A DNA stretch of 64,000 nt. Origin: Mycolicibacterium madagascariense (GTDB lineage Bacteria > Actinomycetota > Actinomycetes > Mycobacteriales > Mycobacteriaceae). Numbering within the stretch: position 1 is the stretch's first letter; the number at the start of each line of letters is the position of its first letter. Under the pieces are notes generated by a model. That model had not been told where the DNA came from, ran no database searches, and was given only the letters and a program-made list of their open reading frames with translations. Below, piece after piece: positions 57,282-64,000 of the stretch. The stretch lies in contig NZ_AP022610.1 of the NCBI RefSeq assembly GCF_010729665.1, positions 3,224,001-3,288,000 on the forward strand. The letters are read 5' to 3'. A program made the position numbers and the translations under genes.

Positions 57282-59828
57282 CTACACCACGGTCGTCGTG
57301 ACGGCGGACGGGTCGGCCGTCGGTAGCGACAGCGTCATGCTCGACACGGTCAGCGCGCCCAGCGCCAAGGCCGTCTCGAAGTCCGCCGAGGACGCCACCA
57401 GCTGCAGCGTCACGCTCTGCCCCGGCCGCAGGGTGGCGGCCACCATGTTCAGCGGCATGCTGACCGTCTGCGTCTTGCCGTTCAGGGTGACCGGTATCGG
57501 CGTGACCTGATTGCCGAGCACCTCCCCGGTGCTGTCGTCGACCAGCTGGGCGTAGACGAAGCGGCTCACGCCGACGCCCGAATAGGTGAGCGTGAGTTGC
57601 GGCGCGCCGACGACGTAGGTGGTCGTCGTGGCGGCCGGAACCCGCAGGTTGATGGCGTTGAAGGCTTGGGTGCCACCGATCGGCAGGACGCCCAGGAGCG
57701 GCCCCGATCCGCCGAGCAGGGGCACGATCGGAAGGGTGCTCGGCGTGGTGCTCGTCGCCACGATCGGGGCGCCGGTCGGCACCGGGTAGACGTTCGACGA
57801 GTAGTACTGGCCGCGCTGGTCGACCCACTGAAACTGCGGTCCGGTCGACACCGCAGTGTTGCCCATGACGTAGCGCGCCAGCCAGGCCAGGGTCTCCTGC
57901 TGAATCACCTGACCATCCGTCGGGTCGAACACGTTGTTGGTGCACACGCCGTGGCCCCCGCAAAACCACACCACCTTGGTGGGCACGCCCGCAGCGATCA
58001 GGTCCTTGGCGTTCAGGTCGGCTTCGGCCAGCGGGAACAACGTGTCGACGGTGCCCTGGAAGAGCAGGGTCGGCGCCGTGATCTGGCTGACCAGATCGAG
58101 CGCGCCCCCGGGACCCCTCGCCGCGAGGAGGTCCTGCTGCGCCTGGGTCAGCATGGTCGTCAGGTCTCCGTAGACGGCGGCCGGATACACCGCCGGGTCC
58201 GGCCGGGCGAACGTGGCCAGCAGGGCGGCGGTGAGCAGCGTTCCCCACCCGCTCTTGAAGTCCTGGTTCGGATAGAGCGCGTCGTTCAACGTGTTCCACG
58301 CAATGGTGGGGACGATGGCGTCGATGCGGTGATCGATTGCGGCAGTGACCAATTGGATGCCCCCGCCGTACGACACGCCCACCATGCCGAGGCGTGGATC
58401 GTTGGGACCGTCGAGCTTCGCCTCGGGCTGCTGGGCCACCCAGCTGATGATCGACGACACGTCGCGCGCCTCGTAGTCGGGCGAGTCGAGTTCGAGCTGG
58501 CCACCCGAGAAGTACTCTCCGCGCGGATCCCACGTGACGACGTTGTAGCCGGCGTCGCGCAGCGTCCCGATGCCGATCTGACCCAGATTGTCCTCGATGA
58601 TGCCGTCCAGCGGCGTGCCGTTCAGGTTGGTCGCGCCCGGCATGCCCAGCCCGGGTCCCTCGAGGATGGTCGGCGCCTGCTGCCCGGCCAGCAATCCGGC
58701 GGCAGGCATGAAGTGGACGTTGATCTGGGTCCCGTCGAACGAGATGATCCGGACGTCCTCCGGCTGGGGGCTGCCCGCCGGAAGTCCTGCCTGCAGCGGG
58801 TAGCCGAAGATGGGGTGCAGGATGTCGCCGACGATGGGGATCGAGTTGACGAACGCCACGATGGGCGTCACGAACAACTGCCCGATGATCGGCACCCGCT
58901 GCAGTCCGAGGGCCGTCAGGAGGGGTACCTGTGGGATGGCGACGACGTTCACCGGGGGTGCGATCGCGGCGGTGGTCGCGGCGGTCGGGGTGACGACGGC
59001 AGACGTCGTGGCGATATCGGCGACCTCGGTGACGGCGGGGGTGTCGGTGCCGAGCTCCTTGCGCGCCGCCGCCACGGCGACCCACGACAGCGGCGATTCC
59101 ACCGGGGACGTGGGCTTGTCGCCTGCCAGTGGGCTCAACAGCGCGCTGACCGCCTGCGACACGACGGCTGCCACCGTGTCGGCCGGGGCCGTCGGCGCAG
59201 CCGTGGGCGTCACCTCGGCGGTCGCAGTGGTCGTCGGCGTTTCGGCGACGTCGACCGTCGTCGCGGTGGTCTTCGGCGCGATGGTCTTCGGCGCGGCGGT
59301 CTTCGGCGCGGTGGTCTTCGAGGCGGAACCATCGTCTGCCGCGGTGCTCGTCGTCGTTGCGCCATGGACGGTGACCGTCGGTGTCGAAGCCGACGTCGAC
59401 TCCGATTTCGACGACGACGTCGGGGGCGACGACGTGGTGGCCTTGGCGCCCGCGTCATGGTCGGTCTTCGCCGATTGCGTTGCGGTGGAGGATTTCTTCT
59501 TCGGCTTCGTGACGGTGGCCGTGGAGCCCGCGGCATTGGTGGTCGCGTCCGATGCCGCCGGCGTGGAGTCACTGGATCCCGAGGCGGTCTTGGTCGTGTC
59601 CTTCGACGCCTTGTCCGAGGCGGTGTCCGACGCCTTGTTCGACGCCGCCGCACCTGCGGTCGTGGACTTCGTCGACGACTGGCCGGACCCCGACGAGGAC
59701 GAGGTGGTCGACCCGGAGCTACCCGTGGTGTCGGCCGCGGCGACTCCGTGCCCGAGGAAGACCGCGGCTCCGATTCCGAGTGCCACTGCCAACCCGCCGA
59801 CTCGCCCCACGTACGCCGATGCACCCAT
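57282..59828 (-). CDS. Large exported alpha/beta hydrolase (S15/CocE-like) with a Ser/Thr-rich stalk
   Basis: 848 aa. Signal peptide 1-32 (GGLAVALGIGAAVFLGHGVA). Residues about 33-215 are a low-complexity Ser/Thr/Ala/Lys stalk including repeated APKT units near 170-190. The catalytic region at about 300-620 has nucleophile Ser in GMVGVSYGGGIQL, GTVDTLFP for the acid and CGGHGVC for His. A C-terminal beta domain (about 700-848) fits the PepX_C jelly roll. Probably a secreted or wall-associated peptidase or esterase. The stalk suggests O-glycosylation or wall spanning. Confidence 0.88.
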   Translation of the reverse strand: MGASAYVGRVGGLAVALGIGAAVFLGHGVAAADTTGSSGSTTSSSSGSGQSSTKSTTAGAAASNKASDTASDKASKDTTKTASGSSDSTPAASDATTNAAGSTATVTKPKKKSSTATQSAKTDHDAGAKATTSSPPTSSSKSESTSASTPTVTVHGATTTSTAADDGSASKTTAPKTAAPKTIAPKTTATTVDVAETPTTTATAEVTPTAAPTAPADTVAAVVSQAVSALLSPLAGDKPTSPVESPLSWVAVAAARKELGTDTPAVTEVADIATTSAVVTPTAATTAAIAPPVNVVAIPQVPLLTALGLQRVPIIGQLFVTPIVAFVNSIPIVGDILHPIFGYPLQAGLPAGSPQPEDVRIISFDGTQINVHFMPAAGLLAGQQAPTILEGPGLGMPGATNLNGTPLDGIIEDNLGQIGIGTLRDAGYNVVTWDPRGEYFSGGQLELDSPDYEARDVSSIISWVAQQPEAKLDGPNDPRLGMVGVSYGGGIQLVTAAIDHRIDAIVPTIAWNTLNDALYPNQDFKSGWGTLLTAALLATFARPDPAVYPAAVYGDLTTMLTQAQQDLLAARGPGGALDLVSQITAPTLLFQGTVDTLFPLAEADLNAKDLIAAGVPTKVVWFCGGHGVCTNNVFDPTDGQVIQQETLAWLARYVMGNTAVSTGPQFQWVDQRGQYYSSNVYPVPTGAPIVATSTTPSTLPIVPLLGGSGPLLGVLPIGGTQAFNAINLRVPAATTTTYVVGAPQLTLTYSGVGVSRFVYAQLVDDSTGEVLGNQVTPIPVTLNGKTQTVSMPLNMVAATLRPGQSVTLQLVASSADFETALALGALTVSSMTLSLPTADPSAVTTTVV

Positions 59829-59926
59829 GGGTAACTACTTACCGTCGCGGCACGCGCCTCGTGCCGCTTCGGGCAAAACCGGTTCTCGCCGTGGGAGACG
59901 AGGGAGTCGGACGAAACGGCTGTTGA

Positions 59927-60193
59927 CGCGAACTCGCGCAGGTCGACCAGGCCCTGGACCGGCTCGCCACCGACGGCCTGACGCTCGGAATGCCACACAA
60001 TCGCTATCTCGCAGATAAATTGTGGGAGCTACGCTTTCGCTGCGGCCAGGTGAACCAGCGCATCACCTATACCGCCGAGCCAGACCGCCAACTGATCACC
60101 CTGACCACGTTCCGCAAACAACGCCACAACGAGCGCGATGAAGTCATCCGCGCACGCAAGGCATTGCGGCGCCACCGCAACAGGAAGGGATGA
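59927..60193 (+). pseudogene. 5'-truncated HigB/RelE-type toxin gene
   Basis: The frame opens after TGA 59924-59926 and reads QVDQALDRLATDGLTLGMPH, then YLADKLWELRFRCGQ, TYTAEPDRQLITLTTFRKQR and a basic end. This is the C-terminal three quarters of a HigB/Gp49-like RNase toxin. The usual first 25-30 residues are missing and the upstream DNA is unrelated. ATG 59990 gives only 67 residues. The toxin is probably inactive, while its antitoxin remains intact. The stop overlaps the antitoxin start (ATGA). Confidence 0.8.
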
Positions 60194-60576
60194 AGACCGT
60201 GATCGTGACGTCGGCGACCGCCAACAAGCCCCCCGCCGCCAGGAAGAAAGGCGTCAAGACGGCCGCCGCCAGGCGGAGCGGGGTCGATCATCGAACCGCC
60301 CGCGCGAAGCGCCAGGCCGCCCTCACTGCCGAGCAGCAGCAGACCTACGACCAGGCCTACTACGACGCCGGCCGGGCGATGGACCTCGCTGAATTGGTCT
60401 ACACCGCCCGCACCGGCGCCGGCCTTACCCAGACTCAGCTCGCCGCAGCCATGAAGACCAGCCAATCCGCCGTCGCCGCATGGGAAAACGGCGCCCGCAT
60501 GCCGGGCATCGAGGCTCGCGAAAGGCTCGCTGCCGCTTGCGGCAAGCGCCTCCACATCACCATCACCGCGCCGTGA
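60190..60576 (+). CDS. XRE-family antitoxin of the HigBA remnant
   Basis: 128 aa. A basic N-terminal extension of about 40 residues (ARKKGVKTAAARRSGVDHRT) precedes a helix-turn-helix at about 66-115 (ARTGAGLTQTQLAAAMKTSQ, SAVAAWENGARMPGIEAR). It is coupled to the truncated toxin by 4-nt overlap. With the toxin damaged, it may survive as an autoregulator or neutraliser of related toxins. Confidence 0.88.
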   Translation: MKTVIVTSATANKPPAARKKGVKTAAARRSGVDHRTARAKRQAALTAEQQQTYDQAYYDAGRAMDLAELVYTARTGAGLTQTQLAAAMKTSQSAVAAWENGARMPGIEARERLAAACGKRLHITITAP

Positions 60577-60602
60577 CCGGGACGGTGAGTCGTCGATGCA
60601 TC

Positions 60603-61403
60603 CTAGCCGGGACGGCCCGGCGCCTCACCCATGTCGCGCAGCAGTCGAGCCGTGACATCGTCTGCGGGATAGAACAATTCGACGGCCAGCTCATCGAGCG
60701 TGACGTCGAGCGGCATGCCGAACGTCGTCAGGGTGGTGAACATGGACAGTCGTCGTCCATCGACGTCGAGCACGAGCGGAACCAGTAGCGCTGCGCTGTC
60801 ACCCGCCGCATCGAGGCCGTGTGCCACGTTCGGGTAGGCACGCACCTCGGCATCGAGAGCCAGCACCGTCGAGTCACCGGTGACCGCGATGGTGCGTCGC
60901 AGCTGGGCCAGTAGGTAGGACGCCCACTCCTCGAAGTTGACGGTCCGTGCGGCGAGCCCGTCCGGGTGCAAGCACACGCGGTAGACGTTGGTCGGCGGAC
61001 CCAACAGCTCCGCCGGAATTCCCGCCATCAGCGTCCTCGCCGCCGCGTTGGCCGCCAGGATGTTCCAGCAGCGGTCGATGAGGACGCCCGGGTAGGGGTC
61101 GTGTGCGTCGAGCAGACGCTGAACGGCCTCGCGCGCGGGTCGCAATGCGGCGTCGTCGAGCGCGTGGGCGGGGTAACGCGGGGCGTAGCCGGCGGCCAAC
61201 AGCAGCGTATTGCGTTCGCGCAAGGGGACATTCAGTCCATCGGTCAGGGCGATCAGGAGTTCGGCGCTGGGTCTGGACCGCCCCGACTCGACGAAGCTGA
61301 GGTGTCGCGCCGAGACGCCCACGTCCAGCGCCAACCCGAGTTGGCTGACCCTGCGTCGGGCCCGCCACTGACGCAGTAGGACCCCGACTGCCGCCTCACC
61401 CAT
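60603..61403 (-). CDS. XRE regulator with MmyB-like ligand-binding domain
   Basis: 266 aa. N-terminal helix-turn-helix (RRRVSQLGLALDVGVSARHL, SFVESGRSRPSAELLIALTD) and a C-terminal MmyB-like PAS-type pocket (DPYPGVLIDRCWNILAANAA, FTTLTTFGMPLDVTLDELAV). Family members bind fatty-acid-like ligands. It is divergent from the NTF2-like gene with a clear inverted repeat between, so it probably controls that gene and itself. Confidence 0.93.
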   Translation of the reverse strand: MGEAAVGVLLRQWRARRRVSQLGLALDVGVSARHLSFVESGRSRPSAELLIALTDGLNVPLRERNTLLLAAGYAPRYPAHALDDAALRPAREAVQRLLDAHDPYPGVLIDRCWNILAANAAARTLMAGIPAELLGPPTNVYRVCLHPDGLAARTVNFEEWASYLLAQLRRTIAVTGDSTVLALDAEVRAYPNVAHGLDAAGDSAALLVPLVLDVDGRRLSMFTTLTTFGMPLDVTLDELAVELFYPADDVTARLLRDMGEAPGRPG

Positions 61404-61453
61404 CAGCCAACCGTAGCCATCCTCCGTGCGGCGGGGCGATGACGTCGGAGGTA

Positions 61454-61480
61454 ATTGCGCCGCGACACCCGTGGCGCAAT
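61454..61480. promoter_or_regulatory. Operator-like repeat between the XRE and NTF2-like genes
   Basis: ATTGCGCC (61454-61461) and GGCGCAAT (61473-61480) are perfect 8-bp arms with an 11-nt spacer, 19 bp between centres. It lies 50 nt from each start. Confidence 0.65.
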
Positions 61481-61529
61481 CGTGGTTCCTGAAGCGTTCG
61501 AGCGAACGCCCACACGAAACGAGGACGCC

Positions 61530-61928
61530 ATGACCGCAACGGTTCCACCGAAGTTCAGCGCCGAGCTGTGGGCCGCCTTCTGGGCTGCGCCCGTCATGTC
61601 GCGCGGGGCGGACATCCTGGCCGAGGACATCGTCGGCTACTGGCCTGGTGACACCGCGCCGGTACGGGGACTGGACGCGTACACCGCGAAGATCCGCGAC
61701 CTGCTCGAAGCCATTCCCGACCTTCGACTACGACTCGTCGACAGCGCAACGGTCCCCGGCGAGCAAGCGGGTGAGGAACTGGTCTTCCTGCACTACACCG
61801 GCGAGGGAACCGGCCCGGACGGGCCCTTCTCGTTTCGCGGTCTGGACCGCGTCCGGGCGCGCGACGGACTGGTGATCGAGAACGTCATCCGCTACGACCC
61901 GACGGAGTTCCCCACGGCCGCGCGATAG
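61530..61928 (+). CDS. NTF2-like (SnoaL-type) protein under the XRE regulator
   Basis: 132 aa. The fold is visible in ADILAEDIVGYWPGDTAPVR, VFLHYTGEGTGPDGPF and GLVIENVIRYDP. In polyketide cyclase relatives this fold binds a small hydrophobic ligand. It is the most likely target of the divergent MmyB-type regulator. GAGGA lies 5 nt before the ATG. Confidence 0.88.
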   Translation: MTATVPPKFSAELWAAFWAAPVMSRGADILAEDIVGYWPGDTAPVRGLDAYTAKIRDLLEAIPDLRLRLVDSATVPGEQAGEELVFLHYTGEGTGPDGPFSFRGLDRVRARDGLVIENVIRYDPTEFPTAAR

Positions 61929-62021
61929 TTGACCGGATCCACTCCAGGTCGAACCGTGTGAGGACCGGCGGCGCCGGGTATCCCCCGGAGTCCAACCGAC
62001 CCTCGGCTACCAAGGAGTGCC

Positions 62022-63092
62022 ATGTCCCACTGGCCGTTGTGGGCACTGGTACTGGCCTTCGTCGCGGCGGCCGCGGCGATCTGGGTGGCGGGCATTTCGC
62101 TCTCCCATCAGACCGACGTGCTGTCCACCCGTCTGCACCTCGGTTCCGCACTCGGCGGGGTGATCCTGTTGGCGGTGGCGACGAACCTACCCGAGATCGC
62201 CATCGTGGCCAGCGCCTCGCTATCGGGCAATCTCGGCGTCGCGGTGGGAAACATATTGGGCGGCATCGCGATTCAAACAGTGGTCTTGGTGGCGCTGGAC
62301 GTCTTCGGGGTCCGTGGGCCCCGGCCGCTGATGTACCGGGCGGCGTCGCTCGTGCTCGTCGTCGAAGCGGCACTCGTCGTCGGTGTGCTGGCGATCGTGG
62401 TCGCAGGCACGCAGCTGCCCAAATCGTTGATCTTCCTTCGCATCACGCCTGCCGCCCTGCTGATCCTCCTCGCCTGGGTGGGAGGCCTTCTGCTCGTTCG
62501 ACGCGCGGGGCGGTCGCTGCCGTGGCACGAATCCGGTCAACCGCCCGACGGCCAGGAGCACCCCCGCGGCCACAGCACGGCGAAGAACGAACGACAGGCC
62601 ACCGCCCGCGGAATCAGTACGGGCAAGGCAGCAGTCATCTTTGGCATCGCGGCCGCAGTCACGCTCGTCGCGGGCGTGGTCCTGGAACGCACCGGTGACG
62701 CGATCGCCGACGACATCGGGCTGTCGGGAGTGCTGTTCGGCGCGACCGTCCTGGCCGCGGCGACGTCCCTGCCGGAACTGTCGACCGGGCTGGCCTCGGT
62801 CCGCGACGGCGACTACCAACTCGCGGTGTCGGACATCTTCGGCGGGAACGCCTTTCTGCCCGTCCTGTTCCTGATGGCGACACTGATCTCCGGCGACGCG
62901 GTGCTCCCCCAGGCGCAGCGCACCGACATCTACCTGACCGCGCTGGCGATCGTGTTGACGCTGATCTACGCCGCCGGGCTGATCTTCCGACCGCAACGAC
63001 GCATCGCCAGGATGGGCGCCGACTCGCTGGCCGTGCTCGTCGTCTACGCCATCGGTGTCGGCGGTTTGTTCGCCATCGCGCACGCCGGCTGA
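62022..63092 (+). CDS. Cation/Ca2+ exchanger (CaCA) family protein
   Basis: 356 aa, about ten helices in two inverted halves. The alpha repeats are LAVATNLPEIAIVASASLSG with NLGVAVGNILGGIAIQ, and LAAATSLPELSTGLASVRDG with YQLAVSDIFGGNAFLP. The acidic residues (Glu after LP) and Asn/Asp of each repeat are the cation sites. The halves are joined by a hydrophilic loop at about 170-200. It exchanges Ca2+ or another cation for H+ or Na+. Confidence 0.92.
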   Translation: MSHWPLWALVLAFVAAAAAIWVAGISLSHQTDVLSTRLHLGSALGGVILLAVATNLPEIAIVASASLSGNLGVAVGNILGGIAIQTVVLVALDVFGVRGPRPLMYRAASLVLVVEAALVVGVLAIVVAGTQLPKSLIFLRITPAALLILLAWVGGLLLVRRAGRSLPWHESGQPPDGQEHPRGHSTAKNERQATARGISTGKAAVIFGIAAAVTLVAGVVLERTGDAIADDIGLSGVLFGATVLAAATSLPELSTGLASVRDGDYQLAVSDIFGGNAFLPVLFLMATLISGDAVLPQAQRTDIYLTALAIVLTLIYAAGLIFRPQRRIARMGADSLAVLVVYAIGVGGLFAIAHAG

Positions 63093-63198
63093 GCGGCGTC
63101 GGCGCCGAAGAACGCACCCAGGTCCTCGGCCGACGGTAAGTTGACCGCGGCGACGCGCGGCGCGTCATGGCATGGACGATGAGGTCGGGAGGTCCGGA

Positions 63199-64000
63199 GT
63201 GTCCCTAGCCCAGGGGGTTTCCCTCGCCCTGCTGGTCGTGGTCCTCGTCCTCGCCATCTGGCGGCGGATCAACATCGGCGTCCTGGCGCTGGCGGCGGCA
63301 CTGCCCGTGCTGGCGCTCTCTGGCCTGCCGGTCAAGACGATGTGGGCCACGTTCCCCGGTGACATCTTCGTGCTCATCGCCGGGGTGTCCCTGCTGTTCG
63401 CTCATCTCGAGCGCAGTGGTGCTCTCGCCTGGTTCGTCGAACGGGTGTACCGCAGTGTCGGCGAGCGACACGCGCTGCTGCCGTGGGCCGGGTTCCTCAT
63501 CGGGGGTGCGCTGTCCACGGCGGGCGCGTTCTCCACCGCGGTCATCGCCTTCCTGGTGCCGATGGTCGCGAACGTCAGCCTGCGGTACCGCGGCACGTTC
63601 CTGCTGTCCGAACTGGCCGTCATCATCGCGGCCAATTGCGCCGGTCTCTCACCGCTCAATCCCACCGGCGCAGTCATCCGCGCGGCGGCCACCAAGCTCG
63701 GCGTCACCTATCCCGGCTGGGGGTTGTGGGCGGTGTCGATCGTCGTCGCCGCGGCGGTGGTCGGCGTGCTCCAGGCACTCGAGGCGCTCTCGCGGCGTCG
63801 GGGTTCGCACTATGAAGTGGCGCCCGCGCCGGCGGCGGCCCACGATGACGAGTCGCGTCCCACGGTCGGCTACATGGTGTGCTCCGCAGTCGCGCTGCTG
63901 GCGTTCCTGCTCCTCGTCGTGGTGGCCAAGACCGACGTCGGAGTGACGGCGATGTGCATGGTCGCGTTGCAGCAGATCGTCTTTCGACCCAACGAGCGTG
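63199..64000 (+). CDS. SLC13/MatC-like anion permease, 3' end outside the window
   Basis: The first 267 residues of a membrane transporter, open to the window edge. About seven helices are visible (LALLVVVLVLAIWRRINIGV, FPGDIFVLIAGVSLLFAHLE, FLIGGALSTAGAFSTAVIAF, AVIIAANCAGLSPLNPTGAV). The last, with Asn and Ser-Pro-Leu-Asn-Pro, resembles the substrate loop of dicarboxylate carriers. GGAGG lies 6 nt before GTG 63199; an in-frame ATG at 63172 lacks such a site. The likely substrate is a C4-dicarboxylate such as malonate or succinate, which is an inference. Confidence 0.8.
   Translation, partial: MSLAQGVSLALLVVVLVLAIWRRINIGVLALAAALPVLALSGLPVKTMWATFPGDIFVLIAGVSLLFAHLERSGALAWFVERVYRSVGERHALLPWAGFLIGGALSTAGAFSTAVIAFLVPMVANVSLRYRGTFLLSELAVIIAANCAGLSPLNPTGAVIRAAATKLGVTYPGWGLWAVSIVVAAAVVGVLQALEALSRRRGSHYEVAPAPAAAHDDESRPTVGYMVCSAVALLAFLLLVVVAKTDVGVTAMCMVALQQIVFRPNER

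Noticed and set aside
57597..59834. Long plus-strand frames, including Val/Ala-rich hydrophobic ones that mimic membrane proteins
   Set aside because: They are antisense to the Ser/Thr-rich stalk and hydrolase; the hydrophobicity comes from reading Thr/Ser codons backwards.
59829..59926. A frameshifted N-terminus of the HigB-like toxin
   Set aside because: None of the three frames upstream of the TGA reads like a toxin N-terminus, so truncation is more likely than frameshift.

Overview
This is a high-GC actinobacterial window that reads as a rapidly growing Mycobacterium (Mycolicibacterium type). The markers are GarA, SecA2, PgsA2, a cyclopropane-mycolic-acid-synthase-like methyltransferase, a PknF-like kinase, DUF732 and other secreted mycobacterial families, and several F420-type enzymes. 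GTG starts and apparently leaderless promoters are common. References to M. tuberculosis (Mtb) genes come from memory of family and gene order; no search was run.

Positions 1-21,800 match the Mtb Rv1815-Rv1837c block. On the plus strand are malate synthase G (5' end outside the window) and an Rv1836c-like VWA membrane protein. On the minus strand, from 15,439 down to 4,088, are secA2, pgsA2, a DUF881 gene, the small basic protein gene, a second DUF881 gene, gcvH, garA, an Rv1828-type MerR, an Rv1829-type bifunctional nuclease, an Rv1830-type MerR and gcvP. A tandem glycine riboswitch precedes gcvP. The metabolic theme is glycine/glyoxylate handling together with GarA control of the TCA cycle. 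Downstream are a BacA/Rv1819c-type ABC transporter, an Rv1817-type flavoprotein, an Rv1816-type TetR and an Rv1815-type secreted protease. The ilvG and PE_PGRS33 genes found in Mtb are absent, and a deazaflavin-type enzyme and a SecD-P1-like protein are present.

Positions 21,800-39,740 are accessory chromosome: an amine-oxidase-like flavoprotein, a VWA/carboxylesterase pair, two SMR transporters, malQ, a predicted di-iron protein coupled to a flavin/[2Fe-2S] reductase, a PknF-like kinase with an NTF2-like partner, NUDIX, GIY-YIG and SGNH proteins, small secreted proteins, an acyl-CoA synthetase and a mycolic-acid methyltransferase.

Positions 40,200-54,270 hold an NlpC/P60 protein, a TetR regulator, Tex, an acyltransferase-3 protein, a secreted repeat protein, a TetR/flavin-monooxygenase divergon with two clear operators, an L,D-transpeptidase, a membrane esterase, two CorC/HlyC-like CBS proteins (Rv1841c/Rv1842c type, about 50 kb from glcB here) and an ANTAR protein. 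Positions 54,450-64,000 hold an acyltransferase/SRPBCC pair, a degraded gene end, an LLM F420 oxidoreductase with a divergent MerR, a large Ser/Thr-rich secreted hydrolase, a toxin-antitoxin remnant, an XRE regulator divergent from an NTF2-like gene, a CaCA exchanger and the start of an SLC13/MatC-like permease.

No rRNA, tRNA, CRISPR array, insertion sequence or prophage was recognised. The most interesting candidate system is the 29,191-31,190 pair: a protein of the family usually called 'metal-dependent hydrolase' that carries a complete E/ExxH/E/ExxH di-iron ligand pattern, translationally coupled to an electron-transfer reductase. This suggests an uncharacterised two-component oxygenase.
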